Below, in pieces: positions 7,169 to 17,017 of a stretch of 64,000 nt of DNA. The stretch spans positions 1 to 64,000 of the forward strand of contig JAAWQX010000010.1 in NCBI GenBank assembly GCA_022800755.1, read 5' to 3'. The translations under genes and the position numbers were made by a program. The number at the start of each line of letters is the position of its first letter. Positions within the stretch are counted from its first letter, which is position 1. Origin of the DNA: Oscillospiraceae bacterium. GTDB lineage: Bacteria; Bacillota; Clostridia; Oscillospirales; Oscillospiraceae. The notes beneath the pieces were generated by a model that had not been told where the DNA came from, did no database searches, and worked only from the letters and a program-made list of their open reading frames with translations.

Positions 7169-9495
7169 GTGCATTTGAGAAATACAGAGTCCATGAGGTG
7201 GCAAAGGACTTTAAAACCACTTCCAAGGTCATTACCCAGATATTGACGGATTACGCGACCACGCCGAAAAACCATATGCAGGTATTGGAGACGGGGGAGC
7301 TGGACATCATATTTGAGTATTTGACCCAGCACCACCAGATGGAAAGCCTGGAGGAGCTTTATGCGAATGTGGGCAAGCCGAAGGCGAAGAGTGCGGAAAA
7401 GCCAACCGAAGCTGCCGCTGCGCAGCCCAAAGCCGATGGGGAGCAGCCCGCAGCGCCGGCGGCGGATGCGCCCGTGAAAGCAGAAAAGCCCGACAAGCCC
7501 CATGTACCCAAAAAGGTGCCGGAAAAGCGCATTGTGGATACCCGAGGCGCCGGCGGCAGCACCAATATTGACAAATTTAATGAGAAATACGACGATATGG
7601 CCGGCGATAAAGCCGACCGGATGCGCCGGGGCAAGGAGAAGATCGGCGGCGGCAAAAATCGGCGCCAGCAGTCTCCGTCCAACAAGCGCCGCCAGGAAGA
7701 ACGGGACCGGATGCAGAAATTGCAGTTGGAGATTGCCCGTAAGGCCCAGACCAAGGTGTCAATCCCGGATGAAATTTCCGTGGGCGAACTGGCCAGCCGT
7801 ATGAAAAAAAGCGCGTCGGATGTCATCAAGCAGCTGATTAAACTGGGCGTTTTCGCCGCGGTGTCCGACGTGATCGATTACGATACGGCGGCACTGGTAG
7901 CGATGGAAATGGGCTGCAAGGTGGAAAAGGAAGTTATCATCACCGTGGAGGAGCGGCTGATCGATGACAGCGAGGATAAGCCGGAGGACCTGGTGTCCCG
8001 TGCGCCCGTTGTGGTGGTGATGGGCCATGTTGACCACGGCAAGACCTCCCTGCTGGATTACATCCGCAACGCCAAGGTCGCGGCGGGGGAAGCGGGCGGC
8101 ATCACCCAGGCCATCGGCGCGTATACCGTTGAGGTCAATGGCAGCCCCATTACATTCTTGGATACCCCGGGCCACGAAGCGTTTACCTCCATGCGCGCCC
8201 GCGGCGCCATGGTCACGGACGTTGCCATTCTGGTGGTGGCGGCGGACGACGGCATCATGCCCCAGACCGTGGAATCCATCAACCACGCCAAGGCAGCGAA
8301 CATTCCCATTATCGTGGCGGTGAATAAGATGGATAAGCCCGGCGCGAATCCCGACCGCATCAAGCAGCAGCTTACGGAATACGAGCTGGTCAGCGAGGAA
8401 TGGGGCGGCGACACCATCGTGTGCCCAATTTCCGCAAAAACCGGCATGGGCATTGACGCGCTGCTGGAAAACGTCGTTTTGCTGGCGGAAATGCAGGAAT
8501 TGAAGGCCAATCCCAACCGCGCGGCCAAGGGTGCAGTCATCGAAGCCCGGCTGGACCGCGGCCGAGGCCCAGTCATGACGGTGCTGGTGCAAAACGGCAC
8601 ACTGAAAAAAGGCGATATCATCATTGCCGGCACGGCGGTAGGCCGTGTGCGTGTGATGATCAACGATAAAGGTGAGCGCATTACCGAGGCCGGACCGTCT
8701 ATCCCGGTGGAGATCGACGGTATTTCCGAGGTCCCCAGTGCGGGCGATACCTTTAACGCGGTCAGCGACGAGCGTATGGCCCGGGAACTGGTAGAGCAGC
8801 GCAAGCAGCAGAAAAAGGAAGAACTGTTCGGTATGGCGAAAAAGGTCACGCTGGACGACCTCTTTTCCCGCATCCAGGAAGGCGAGCTGAAGGACTTCAA
8901 CATCATTGTGAAAGCGGACGTGCAAGGCTCCGCGGAAGCGGTCAAGGCCAGCCTGGAAAAGCTGTCCAACGAGGAAGTGCGGGTCAAGGTTATCCACAAT
9001 GCTGTGGGTGCGATCAGCGAATCGGATATCATGCTGGCTGCTACCAGCGGTGCATTGATCGTGGGCTTTAATGTCCGCCCCGATCCAAAGGCCAAGGACA
9101 GCGCCCTGCGCGGCGGGGTGGAGATCCGGCTGTACAGCGTGATTTATGACTGTATCAACGAGGTGGAAGCTGCGATGAAAGGTATGCTGGCACCGAAGTT
9201 TGAGGAAGTGGTCACCGGACATGTGGAAGTGCGCCAGACCTTCAAGGTGTCCAAAGTCGGCACCATCATCGGCGGCTATGTCACTGACGGTAAGGTCAAC
9301 CGCAACAGCGGGGTCCGCGTCATTCGGGACGGCATCGTGCTGTTTGACGGCGAACTGGCCTCTCTGCGCCGGTTCAAGGACGACGTAAAGGAAGTCGCTG
9401 AGGGCTACGAATGCGGTATGCAGATCAATAAATACAACGACGTAAAGGAAGGCGACGAGTTGGAAATTTACGTCATGCAAGAGGTAGCGAGATAA
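7165..9495 (+). CDS. infB: Translation initiation factor IF-2
   Basis: Translation begins at a TTG (7165) overlapping the ylxQ stop, with AGGAGG at 7151. The 776-residue protein has an IF2-N domain, an Ala/Pro/Lys-rich linker (about 75-180), a second IF2-N domain ([19 protein letters not shown]), the GTPase domain with [13 protein letters not shown] (G1, near 287), DTPGHEAF (G3, near 333), NKMD (G4, near 386) and SAKTG (G5), then domains II-IV. It brings fMet-tRNA to the 30S subunit. The TTG start may lower translation slightly. Confidence 0.98.
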   Translation: MSAFEKYRVHEVAKDFKTTSKVITQILTDYATTPKNHMQVLETGELDIIFEYLTQHHQMESLEELYANVGKPKAKSAEKPTEAAAAQPKADGEQPAAPAADAPVKAEKPDKPHVPKKVPEKRIVDTRGAGGSTNIDKFNEKYDDMAGDKADRMRRGKEKIGGGKNRRQQSPSNKRRQEERDRMQKLQLEIARKAQTKVSIPDEISVGELASRMKKSASDVIKQLIKLGVFAAVSDVIDYDTAALVAMEMGCKVEKEVIITVEERLIDDSEDKPEDLVSRAPVVVVMGHVDHGKTSLLDYIRNAKVAAGEAGGITQAIGAYTVEVNGSPITFLDTPGHEAFTSMRARGAMVTDVAILVVAADDGIMPQTVESINHAKAANIPIIVAVNKMDKPGANPDRIKQQLTEYELVSEEWGGDTIVCPISAKTGMGIDALLENVVLLAEMQELKANPNRAAKGAVIEARLDRGRGPVMTVLVQNGTLKKGDIIIAGTAVGRVRVMINDKGERITEAGPSIPVEIDGISEVPSAGDTFNAVSDERMARELVEQRKQQKKEELFGMAKKVTLDDLFSRIQEGELKDFNIIVKADVQGSAEAVKASLEKLSNEEVRVKVIHNAVGAISESDIMLAATSGALIVGFNVRPDPKAKDSALRGGVEIRLYSVIYDCINEVEAAMKGMLAPKFEEVVTGHVEVRQTFKVSKVGTIIGGYVTDGKVNRNSGVRVIRDGIVLFDGELASLRRFKDDVKEVAEGYECGMQINKYNDVKEGDELEIYVMQEVAR

Positions 9496-9864
9496 ATGGC
9501 ATCCAATCGAATCGGAAGGATCAATGACGACATCCAGCGGGTACTGTCGGACCGGCTGCGCAGCGTGAAAGACCCCCGGGTCTCGGATCAGGGGATGATC
9601 ACCGTCACCCGCGTGGAAACCACCGGGGACCTGCGGTACGCAAAGGTCTGGCTGAGCGTATTTGACCTGAAGGATGAAAAAGAATTCAAAAAAGGCCTGA
9701 AAAGCGCGTCCGGCTGGCTGCGCAGGGAAGTGGGCAGCGCGCTGACGCTGGCCTATACCCCGGAACTGGTGTTTGAGATCGACCATTCCATCGAATACGG
9801 CGCGAAGATCAGCGGGATTTTGGAGGGGCTGCACCTCCCGGCGGACGAGGAGGGAACGGAATGA
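9496..9864 (+). CDS. rbfA: 30S ribosome-binding factor RbfA
   Basis: This 122-residue protein starts directly after the infB stop. It shows the KH-like RbfA pattern: RIGRINDDIQRVLSDRLRSV, DPRVSDQGMITVTRVETTGD, KVWLSVF and PELVFEIDHSIEYGAKI. RbfA binds the 16S 5' helix region and supports cold adaptation and 30S maturation. Its stop overlaps the nrnA start by 4 bp, so the two are translationally coupled. Confidence 0.96.
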   Translation: MASNRIGRINDDIQRVLSDRLRSVKDPRVSDQGMITVTRVETTGDLRYAKVWLSVFDLKDEKEFKKGLKSASGWLRREVGSALTLAYTPELVFEIDHSIEYGAKISGILEGLHLPADEEGTE

Positions 9865-10799
9865 CAGTGCAAGAATGTGTATCGTTTTTGCGCAGTCATG
9901 ACGATTACCTGCTCATCACCCATACCCGCCCGGACGGTGATACCCTGGGCAGCGCCGCGGCTTTGTGCAGCGCCCTGAAGCGGATGGGAAAGACCGCGTG
10001 GCTGTACCCTAACCGGGAGGCAACAGAGAAATACCTGCCCTATGTGCGGCAGTATTTCGCACCAAAGGGATATACCCATCAGACTGTGGTGTCGGTGGAT
10101 ACCGCGGATACGCATATGTTCGCCCAGGGCTTTGACGGCCCGGTGGATTTGGCCATCGACCACCACGGTTCCAATAGCGGCTATGCGGTGCGGAATCTGA
10201 TTTGTCCGGAATGTGCTGCCTGCGGTGAGATTGTGTTGGAGATCATTAAGACACTGTGCGGCGGCATGACGCCGGAGGAAGCAGCACTGTTATATATTGC
10301 CATCTCCACGGATACCGGGTGCTTCCAGTACATGAACACCAACGCCCGCACCCTGCGCGCGGCGGCAGAGACCATCGAAGCTGGGGCGGATAACGGCCGG
10401 CTGAATGTAGAGTTTTTCCGCAGTGTTCCCAGAGCGCGCATTACGCTGGAGGGCATGATCTACCGGGACATGCGGTTTTACCGGGGCGGTAAGATCGTAA
10501 TTGCGCCGGTAACGAAAAAAATGCTGAGCATGTCGGGTGTATCGGACAACGATTTAGATGACTTGGCAGGGTTGGCAGGGCGCCCGGAGGGGAGTATTGT
10601 GAGCATCACGGTCAAGGAAAAGACCCCGGCGCTGTGGAAGGTATCTATGCGCTCCAAACCGGAGGTGAATGTGTCTGACCTGTGCGCCCGGTTTGGCGGC
10701 GGCGGTCATGCCATGGCCGCGGGGTGCAGCATTGAGGGCGATTTAGAGTCGGTTATCAGCGCCATTCTGGAAGCGATTGACGAGGAGTGGCCGGCATGA
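9861..10799 (+). CDS. nrnA: Bifunctional oligoribonuclease / pAp phosphatase NrnA (DHH/DHHA1)
   Basis: The 312-residue protein has the DHH phosphoesterase motifs [39 protein letters not shown] and [13 protein letters not shown] that build the two-metal site, and the DHHA1 motif [19 protein letters not shown] at the C-terminus. NrnA degrades short RNA oligomers and dephosphorylates pAp to AMP. Its place between rbfA and truB is conserved in Firmicutes. The ATGA overlap with truB indicates coupling. Confidence 0.95.
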   Translation: MTVQECVSFLRSHDDYLLITHTRPDGDTLGSAAALCSALKRMGKTAWLYPNREATEKYLPYVRQYFAPKGYTHQTVVSVDTADTHMFAQGFDGPVDLAIDHHGSNSGYAVRNLICPECAACGEIVLEIIKTLCGGMTPEEAALLYIAISTDTGCFQYMNTNARTLRAAAETIEAGADNGRLNVEFFRSVPRARITLEGMIYRDMRFYRGGKIVIAPVTKKMLSMSGVSDNDLDDLAGLAGRPEGSIVSITVKEKTPALWKVSMRSKPEVNVSDLCARFGGGGHAMAAGCSIEGDLESVISAILEAIDEEWPA

Positions 10800-11665
10800 A
10801 CGGAATTTTGCTCATAGACAAACCCCGGGACTGGACCAGCCACGATGTGGTGGGCAAGCTCCGGGGCATTTTGCGGGAAAAACGTATTGGACATTCCGGC
10901 ACGCTGGACCCTATGGCGACCGGGCTGTTGGTGGTATTCGTAGGCCGGGCGACCCGGGCGGTGGAGTTCGCGGAAGCGGACGAAAAAGAATATCTGGCGG
11001 ACCTGCGCCTGGGCGTGGAAACGGATACCCAGGACATCACGGGCCGCGTTGTGCGTACCTGTGACAGCACGGTTTCGCGAGAGGAACTGGAAGCGGTCCT
11101 GCCGCAGTTCCGGGGAGAAATCGAACAAGTTCCGCCGATGTATTCTGCCATCAAGGTAAACGGGAAAAAACTCTACGAGATCGCGCGTAAGGGCGGAGAA
11201 ATTGAGCGTAAGCCCCGGCGCGTGACTATCTCCAAGTTGGAACTGATCGGCGCGGAAGACGGCGCGTATCACCTGGACGTGGTGTGCTCTAAGGGTACCT
11301 ATATCCGCACGCTGTGTCACGACATCGGGCAAGCCCTGGGCGTCGGCGGCACCATGAGCGCACTGCGCCGGACCCGGGCAGGGACATTTTCCGTGGCAAA
11401 CGCCGTGACCTTGGAGCAGGTGCAGCGCGCGGCGGAGACCGGCGCAACGGAGCAATTGCTTTTGCCGGTGGATACGCTGTTTTATGAATACGACGCCATA
11501 GAGGTCATCGGACGGGAAGCGGCGCGGATCAAAAACGGAGGGTCCTTTTCGCGGGCTGTGCCGGATGGTACTTATCGGATTTACGCTGAAAACGGCGAAT
11601 TTCTGGCGCTGGGGCAGGTAACACAGGAGTCCTGCAAGACGATAAAGAGTTTTTTTGAGGTTTAA
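10796..11665 (+). CDS. truB: tRNA pseudouridine-55 synthase TruB
   Basis: The ATG at 10796 overlaps the nrnA stop; an in-frame GTG three codons earlier is less likely. The 289-residue enzyme has [20 protein letters not shown], the catalytic-aspartate motif [15 protein letters not shown], and [19 protein letters not shown], ending in a PUA-like region. It isomerises U55 in the T-loop of tRNAs. It is the penultimate gene of the operon. Confidence 0.97.
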   Translation: MNGILLIDKPRDWTSHDVVGKLRGILREKRIGHSGTLDPMATGLLVVFVGRATRAVEFAEADEKEYLADLRLGVETDTQDITGRVVRTCDSTVSREELEAVLPQFRGEIEQVPPMYSAIKVNGKKLYEIARKGGEIERKPRRVTISKLELIGAEDGAYHLDVVCSKGTYIRTLCHDIGQALGVGGTMSALRRTRAGTFSVANAVTLEQVQRAAETGATEQLLLPVDTLFYEYDAIEVIGREAARIKNGGSFSRAVPDGTYRIYAENGEFLALGQVTQESCKTIKSFFEV

Positions 11666-11669
11666 GGAT

Positions 11670-12575
11670 ATGAAACGAGTAGTCGCTTTGGGCTTTTTCG
11701 ACGGGGTCCACATCGGCCACGGGGCGCTGCTGCGGCGTACGGTACAGCGGGCCGAAGAACTGGATGCCGCACCGTCGGCCATCAGCTTTGACGTACATCC
11801 GGACACCCTTGTCCGGGGGGAACCGGTCCCGCTCATTACCAGCAATGCCGGCCGGGAAGAACTGATGCGCCGGCTGTTCGGCATCAATGAAGTGATTTTG
11901 ATTCACTTCAATTACGAGACCATGCACATGCCCTGGGAGCAGTTTTTAGACAGGATGGTGTCGGAATTTGAGGCAGTCCATTTTGTGGTAGGACACGATT
12001 TCCGTTTCGGCGCCAAGGGCGCGGGAAATCCGGAAAATATCTCCCGTTACTGCCGGGCGCACGGGTTGACCTGTGATGTCGTTCCCGCGGTGACCTTGGA
12101 CGGCGAGATCGTGAGCTCCACGCTGATCCGTACGCTATTGGACAGCGGGGATATGGAGCGGGCTGGGCATTTCCTGGGTCATCCCTATGAATTGACTGAC
12201 GTGGTGCGGCACGGTTTTCGCCTGGGGTCAAAAATGGGTACGCCTACGGTGAACATGCGCATTGACCGCGATATGCTGGTGCCCCGGCACGGAGTCTATG
12301 CCACAAAAGTTTATCTGGAAAACGGGGAAACGTACCCCGGTGTGACGAACATCGGTGTGCGCCCCACGGTGAGCGGCGGCGACAGCGTGACGGTAGAGAC
12401 ATTTATCCTGGATTTTTCCGGCGACCTGTACGAAAGCCGTATCCGGGTGGAATTCTATCACTTCATTCGTCCGGAAATGAAGTTTGACGGCGTGGAGCAA
12501 TTACAGCAGCACATCCTCCACGATGCGGAGGTTTCCCGGCGTTATTTTGCCCAGCAAAAAGAGAGCGAACAGTAA
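11670..12575 (+). CDS. ribF: Bifunctional riboflavin kinase / FAD synthetase RibF
   Basis: I start at the ATG at 11670 (VVALGFFDGVHIGHGAL); the frame is open slightly upstream but without a better site. The 301-residue protein has the nucleotidyltransferase domain with HIGH-like GVHIGH, VGHDFRFGAKGAGN and SSTLIRTLL, and the riboflavin kinase domain with KMGTPTVNMRID, VYATKV and NIGVRPT. It converts riboflavin to FMN and FAD. The N-terminal strand before GFFDGVHIGH is shorter than in most RibF proteins. No FMN riboswitch precedes it. It closes the operon at a strong terminator. Confidence 0.94.
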   Translation: MKRVVALGFFDGVHIGHGALLRRTVQRAEELDAAPSAISFDVHPDTLVRGEPVPLITSNAGREELMRRLFGINEVILIHFNYETMHMPWEQFLDRMVSEFEAVHFVVGHDFRFGAKGAGNPENISRYCRAHGLTCDVVPAVTLDGEIVSSTLIRTLLDSGDMERAGHFLGHPYELTDVVRHGFRLGSKMGTPTVNMRIDRDMLVPRHGVYATKVYLENGETYPGVTNIGVRPTVSGGDSVTVETFILDFSGDLYESRIRVEFYHFIRPEMKFDGVEQLQQHILHDAEVSRRYFAQQKESEQ

Positions 12576-12589
12576 GTTCGCTCTCTTTT
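12557..12589. terminator. Bidirectional terminator between ribF and the exonuclease gene
   Basis: AAAAGAGAGCGAAC (12557-12570) and GTTCGCTCTCTTTT (12576-12589) form a perfect 14-bp hairpin whose five-base loop contains the ribF stop codon. T-runs on both strands let it serve both convergent genes. Confidence 0.9.
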
Positions 12590-12592
12590 GTG

Positions 12593-13567
12593 TTACTTCG
12601 CGGGATTCGTCTTTTTCCGACGGTTCCGGCGGCCCCGGCGCCTGACCTGGGCGGCCTTGCTGCGGTAGAACCCCTCCATGCCTTCATCGGCAATATACAT
12701 CAGCCTGGAGGTCTGCCAGAAGCCCACATCGCTTTTTTTAAATTTCAGCCGGGCCAGGAATTTTCCATCTGCTGCACAGGAAAACAGATTCATATACCGC
12801 CCGTCGCCCTGGTTGACCCACCGGACCCCGGTCATTGCCCCTTGGCACAAGGGACACTGGGGCAGCGCTAGTGCGTCATTGAATACATCCGCCTTGTTGA
12901 CGAACTCCACCGGCTCTGTATGCTCAATAGCCTGCGGCTCCGCGTCCCGGCGGGATTGCTTCTCCACTCTCCGCTGGGCGAGGATGCGCGCTGCGTCGGC
13001 GTAATCCCGCAAGCCCTGGTCCATGTCCAGCTTGGAGCACACCAGCGCGGTATTATAGGCATCCCCCAGCGCGTCATGGGCTATCCGGGTCTGCTCAATG
13101 GCGAAATGCTCCATGGCGGAAGAAAGAGATCGCTGGACAGTTTGTCCAATGGTCTGCATAGAGTAAATCGTCTGCAAATTTACCCAGCCGGCGATCCAGT
13201 CCCAATCCAGGTCATGGATGATGATATTTTGTTCCAAGATCCCTTGATCATCCATACCCCAGGTGAGGAATGTCACATCAGACCCGCACCAGTCATGGAA
13301 TTGTTCCAGTGCCTCTGGGAACGGAATTCCCTGGGCCAGCCGGTCTTTGTCGAAGCCGGTGATCTTTTTGACTTTATAGTGGATGCGCCGGAAAAACTGT
13401 GGGCGCACATCGATGGTAAATTCGTCACCGGGGGTCATGTCAGGATTCAGTTTTACAGCGCCGATCTCAATGATCTCCCCCCGCAGATGGATGGGGAGCT
13501 TTTTAAACACCGAGGAATCGGAGTTCATAGCCTGGTTCCATTCCAGATCCAGCACGATATAATTCAT
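12593..13567 (-). CDS. DEDDh 3'-5' exonuclease (DnaQ-like) with zinc-ribbon-like tail
   Basis: I choose the ATG at 13567 because GAAAGGG lies about 9 bp upstream; an in-frame ATG three codons earlier directly abuts that site. The 324-residue protein has ExoI YIVLDLEWNQ (metal D and E), an ExoII aspartate in TWGMDDQGIL and ExoIII AHDALGDAYNTAL, the DEDDh set of DNA/RNA proofreading-like exonucleases. A C-terminal CPLC pair and a tail of RRRGRRNRRKK suggest nucleic-acid binding. It may act on RNA, but the substrate is unknown. It is convergent with ribF and divergent from the metallo-hydrolase gene. Confidence 0.85.
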   Translation of the reverse strand: MNYIVLDLEWNQAMNSDSSVFKKLPIHLRGEIIEIGAVKLNPDMTPGDEFTIDVRPQFFRRIHYKVKKITGFDKDRLAQGIPFPEALEQFHDWCGSDVTFLTWGMDDQGILEQNIIIHDLDWDWIAGWVNLQTIYSMQTIGQTVQRSLSSAMEHFAIEQTRIAHDALGDAYNTALVCSKLDMDQGLRDYADAARILAQRRVEKQSRRDAEPQAIEHTEPVEFVNKADVFNDALALPQCPLCQGAMTGVRWVNQGDGRYMNLFSCAADGKFLARLKFKKSDVGFWQTSRLMYIADEGMEGFYRSKAAQVRRRGRRNRRKKTNPAK

Positions 13568-13652
13568 TTGGTTCATCCCTTTCGTACATCGGCCAGTATA
13601 GCATAAAACCTTGTCGGTTGCACGATATTTTTTGCCGACGCCGGAAAATCTC

Positions 13653-13681
13653 TTGTAACCACCTGTGGAATATTGTATAAT
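13653..13681 (+). promoter_or_regulatory. Sigma-A promoter of the metallo-hydrolase gene
   Basis: TTGTAA (13653-13658) and TATAAT (13676-13681) have a 17-bp spacer, placing the transcription start about 15 bp before the AGGAG ribosome site. Confidence 0.75.
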
Positions 13682-13708
13682 CCGTCTGTAAGACAGGAGC
13701 GAATGCAT

Positions 13709-14587
13709 ATGTATGAACTGATACAAACCGGAGAAAAAAGCTGGTACATCGACTGCCCGGCGAAAATCGGCGTATACCAGCCGGACGCATCGCGGGTTTA
13801 TTTGATTGACAGCGGAAACGATAAGGACGCGGGCCGGAAAGTGCGACAGATCCTGGAAAAGCAAGGCTGGACCCTGGCGGGCATCTTGAATACCCATTCC
13901 AACGCTGACCACATCGGCGGCAATCGCTATTTGCAGGGACAGACCGGCTGCAAGGTATTTTCGGGCGGCATTGAAGCCGCTTTCACCCGGTATCCGATCC
14001 TGGAACCGTCCTTTTTGTACGGCGGTTACCCCTGCAAGGACCTGCGGCACAAATTCCTCTTGGCCCAGGACAGTGAAGTCACGGACTTTTCCGACCCCAG
14101 TTTCCCCCGTGAAGTGGAAGTCATCCCCCTGCCCGGGCACTTTTTCGACATGGTGGGCTACCGCACCCCCGACGGCACCGTATTCCTGGCCGACTGTCTC
14201 GCCAGCCGGGAGACGCTTGAAAAATATGCGGTGCCGTTTATTTACGACGTCCAGGCGTATCTGGACACATTAGACCAAGTAGCATCCATGACCGCCCCCA
14301 TGTTCGTCCCGGCCCACGCGCCGGCGGCGGAAAATGTTGCGGAATTGTGTGCGTTCAACTGGGAAAAGGTGCTGGAAGTGGCGGAAACGGTCCTGGACGT
14401 GTGCAAAACGCCCATGAATTTCGAGCGGGTGCTGCAAAGTGTGTTCCGCCGCTATGACTTGACCATGACTTTTGAGCAGTACGTGCTGGTGGGCAGCACT
14501 GTGCGGTCGTTTTTGTCCTGGCTGAAGGATACGGGACGAATGGAAGCCGCGGTGGAAGACCATCTTCTGCTGTGGCATACCGTTTGA
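13709..14587 (+). CDS. MBL-fold metallo-hydrolase
   Basis: The ATG at 13709 is about 9 bp from AGGAG; another at 13703 is too close to it. The 292-residue protein has the metallo-beta-lactamase fold signature GILNTHSNADHIGGN (first histidine, then the DH pair; the usual middle histidine is replaced by N), IPLPGHFFDMVGY, VFLADCLASRE and PAHAP. A C-terminal helical region (about 205-290) with a WLKDTGRM-like winged-helix look follows. The substrate is not evident. The altered HxHxDH motif, here HSNADH, may change metal loading. Confidence 0.85.
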   Translation: MYELIQTGEKSWYIDCPAKIGVYQPDASRVYLIDSGNDKDAGRKVRQILEKQGWTLAGILNTHSNADHIGGNRYLQGQTGCKVFSGGIEAAFTRYPILEPSFLYGGYPCKDLRHKFLLAQDSEVTDFSDPSFPREVEVIPLPGHFFDMVGYRTPDGTVFLADCLASRETLEKYAVPFIYDVQAYLDTLDQVASMTAPMFVPAHAPAAENVAELCAFNWEKVLEVAETVLDVCKTPMNFERVLQSVFRRYDLTMTFEQYVLVGSTVRSFLSWLKDTGRMEAAVEDHLLLWHTV

Positions 14588-14630
14588 AGCCCGAATACAA
14601 TGATCTGAGCCTATAACAGGAGGTTATCCT

Positions 14631-15671
14631 ATGAAAATCGCGGTTTTATGCGGCGGATTATCCAATGAGCGGGATGTGTCGCTCTCTACCGGTTCCGGCG
14701 TGGCCCGGGCTTTGCGGGAGCGGGGGCACCAGGTGGTGCTGATGGACTTATACTTTGGCTGCGAGGAGCCGTATACGGACCCTCGGGAACTTTATGAGCG
14801 TCCCCAAAAGGACGAGACGTACCGGGTATATGAAAACGAGCCGGACCTGGCCGCGGTGAAAGCCCGGCGGAAGCAGAAAAACGATTCCCTCATGGGGGAT
14901 AACGTCATCGAGGTCTGCCGGGCGGCGGATATCACGTTTTTGGCCCTGCACGGGGACGAGGGGGAAAACGGCAAGCTGCAGGCCGCGCTGGACATTGCCG
15001 GAGTGAAATATACCGGCTCCGGCTATCTGGGCAGCGCCATCGCCATGAACAAGGCCCTGTCGAAAATGCTGTTCCGGGAAAACGGTATCCCCACGGCCCC
15101 GGCCATCACGCTGGAAAAAGGGAAAACGCCTTATGAAAGTGTTGGCTTCCCCTGCGTGGTGAAGCCCTGCTCCGGCGGGTCGTCTGTGGGTACGTCTATC
15201 GTCTACTCCCAGTCGGAGTACGACGCGGCGCTGGAGACCGCGTTCCGCTATGAGCGGGAAGTAATCGTTGAAAAATACATCGAGGGCCGGGAATTACAGG
15301 TCGGCGTGCTGGACGGCAAGGCCATGCCCGTCATCGAGATCATCCCAAAACAGGGCTTTTACGACTACAAAACCAAGTACCAAGCGGGCCTTGCGGAGGA
15401 AATTTGCCCCGCGCCAATCTCCGAGGAGGACACCGACCGCATCCAACGGCTGGCGGAGCGGGTGAACCGGGCGCTGATGATCGACGCCTATTGCCGCATC
15501 GATTTTATCATGTCGGATGACGATAAGACCATTTATTGCCTGGAAGCCAACACCCTCCCGGGAATGACCCCCACCAGCCTGATCCCGCAGATGGCCGCGG
15601 CCCAGGGCATGGACTTCGGCACCTTGTGCGAGCGGATTATTGAAGTATCACTGGAGAAATACGAAGCATGA
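14631..15671 (+). CDS. ddl: D-alanine--D-alanine ligase
   Basis: Preceded by AGGAGGTTATCCT. The 346-residue ATP-grasp enzyme has VLCGGLSNERDVSLSTGSGV, FLALHGDEGENGKLQAALD, YTGSGYLGSAIAMNKALSK, VVKPCSGGSSVGTSIVYSQ and CRIDFIMSD...YCLEANTLPGMTPTSL. It makes D-Ala-D-Ala for peptidoglycan. An insert of about 40 residues rich in K/R/E (about 60-90) resembles the longer Clostridial form. It overlaps murF by 4 bp, giving a ddl-murF unit that supplies and attaches the dipeptide. Confidence 0.95.
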   Translation: MKIAVLCGGLSNERDVSLSTGSGVARALRERGHQVVLMDLYFGCEEPYTDPRELYERPQKDETYRVYENEPDLAAVKARRKQKNDSLMGDNVIEVCRAADITFLALHGDEGENGKLQAALDIAGVKYTGSGYLGSAIAMNKALSKMLFRENGIPTAPAITLEKGKTPYESVGFPCVVKPCSGGSSVGTSIVYSQSEYDAALETAFRYEREVIVEKYIEGRELQVGVLDGKAMPVIEIIPKQGFYDYKTKYQAGLAEEICPAPISEEDTDRIQRLAERVNRALMIDAYCRIDFIMSDDDKTIYCLEANTLPGMTPTSLIPQMAAAQGMDFGTLCERIIEVSLEKYEA

Positions 15672-17017
15672 CAGGATTAAGTTTACATAATATTGCGGAA
15701 CTGTGCGGCGGGACCTATCACGGCCCGGCCGGCCTAGGGGCGGTATGCCCCAACGAGATCGTCATTGACAGCAGGAAAGTGACGCCGGGGAACCTGTTCG
15801 CGGCGCTGCCCGGAGAAAAAGTGGATGGCCACAGCTTTGTGGGCAAGGCGCTGGACGCAGGCGCGGCAGGCTGTCTGGTGACCCATGTCCCCGCGGGGGA
15901 GACCCGCCCGCTGGTGGTGGTGCAGGATGTGGCCAAGGCCATGAGCGCCATCGCCATGGTTTACCGGGATTCCCTGACGATCCCCATCATCGGCGTCACC
16001 GGCAGCGTGGGGAAGACCACCATGAAAGAAATGGTCGCCTGTGTGCTGGGGACCCGGTATTCTGTGCTGAAAACGGAACAGAATTTCAACAACGACCTGG
16101 GCGTGCCCATGACCGTTTCCCGCATCCAGCCGGAACATCAGGCGGCAGTAATCGAAATGGGAATCTCCCATTTCGGCGAGATGGCGGGGCTGGCGGAGAT
16201 CGTCCGGCCCACCATGGCGGTGTATACGAACATCGGCTATTCCCATTTAGAAGCCTTGGGCGACCGCCGGGGCGTTCTGAAAGAAAAGACCGGGATGCTT
16301 CCCTATATGCCATTGACAGGCACCGCATTTTTTAACGGCGACGACGACCTGCTGGCGGGTTATGAGTGCGGGTATTTGGAGACCATCACTTTCGGCGTGG
16401 GTGAAGCCTGCGACATCCGGGCGGAGAACATTCATATGATCGGCAGGGAGACGACCTGCGACATCGTGTGCGGCGACCGCCGGTTCCCGGTGGTGATCCA
16501 CGCCTATGGGAAGCACATGGTGACTGCGGCCCTGGGCGCGGCGGCGGTGGGGTTGAATGTAGGGCTGTCTGATGCGGACATTGCCGCCGGCATCGCGGCC
16601 TATGCCCCCGTAGGCGGCCGGGCTGCCCTGGAAGAGACCGGATACCTCACGATCATCAACGACTGCTACAACGCCAACCCCGATTCCATGGGCGCCGCTC
16701 TGGAATCGCTTTCCATGCTTCCGGGCTGGAAAGTTGCTATTTTGGGCGATATGTACGAGCTTGGCCCGGATTCGCCCCAAATGCACCGGGAAATGGGCGA
16801 AAAAGCCGCCGCCTGCGGCATTCATGGCGTGATCGCTGTGGGCGAATTGGCACGGGATATCGCGGCGGGGCATGGAAATTCGCTGCATTTTGAGACGAAA
16901 GAGGCGCTGATCTCTGAACTGCCGAAGCTCATTCCCAGAGGCGCGACGGTGCTGGTGAAAGCGTCGCATGGACTGCATCTGGAAGCAGTAGTAGAAGCAC
17001 TGGAGGGACTGAAATGA
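15668..17017 (+). CDS. murF: UDP-MurNAc-tripeptide--D-Ala-D-Ala ligase MurF
   Basis: The 449-residue Mur ligase has an N-terminal UDP-substrate domain (EIVIDSRKVTPGNLFAALPG), the ATP loop GVTGSVGKTTMKEMVACVL, TEQNFNNDLGVPMTVSR, VIEMGISHFGEM, TNIGYSHLEALG and NDCYNANPDSMGAALESL. It adds D-Ala-D-Ala to the UDP-muramyl tripeptide. Both ends overlap neighbours by 4 bp, so ddl, murF and the alkylation-repair gene form one translationally coupled unit. Confidence 0.96.
   Translation: MTGLSLHNIAELCGGTYHGPAGLGAVCPNEIVIDSRKVTPGNLFAALPGEKVDGHSFVGKALDAGAAGCLVTHVPAGETRPLVVVQDVAKAMSAIAMVYRDSLTIPIIGVTGSVGKTTMKEMVACVLGTRYSVLKTEQNFNNDLGVPMTVSRIQPEHQAAVIEMGISHFGEMAGLAEIVRPTMAVYTNIGYSHLEALGDRRGVLKEKTGMLPYMPLTGTAFFNGDDDLLAGYECGYLETITFGVGEACDIRAENIHMIGRETTCDIVCGDRRFPVVIHAYGKHMVTAALGAAAVGLNVGLSDADIAAGIAAYAPVGGRAALEETGYLTIINDCYNANPDSMGAALESLSMLPGWKVAILGDMYELGPDSPQMHREMGEKAAACGIHGVIAVGELARDIAAGHGNSLHFETKEALISELPKLIPRGATVLVKASHGLHLEAVVEALEGLK

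Noticed and set aside
5405..7204. 599-codon minus-strand frame opposite nusA-rnpM-ylxQ
   Set aside because: Shadow of three well-identified genes; its low-complexity R/P/A/H-rich translation is typical of antisense frames.
9243..9261. Palindrome-like GGTGTCCAAAGTCGGCACC inside infB
   Set aside because: The centre does not pair and the stretch simply encodes the conserved KVSKVGT segment of IF-2, so it is not counted with the prophage palindromes.
7759..9834. 691-codon minus-strand frame opposite infB and rbfA
   Set aside because: Antisense shadow of infB; no family resemblance and rich in H, Q, D and A.
11640..11670. FMN riboswitch before ribF
   Set aside because: Only a short junction with truB exists; there is no room for the aptamer and no conserved FMN-box sequence.
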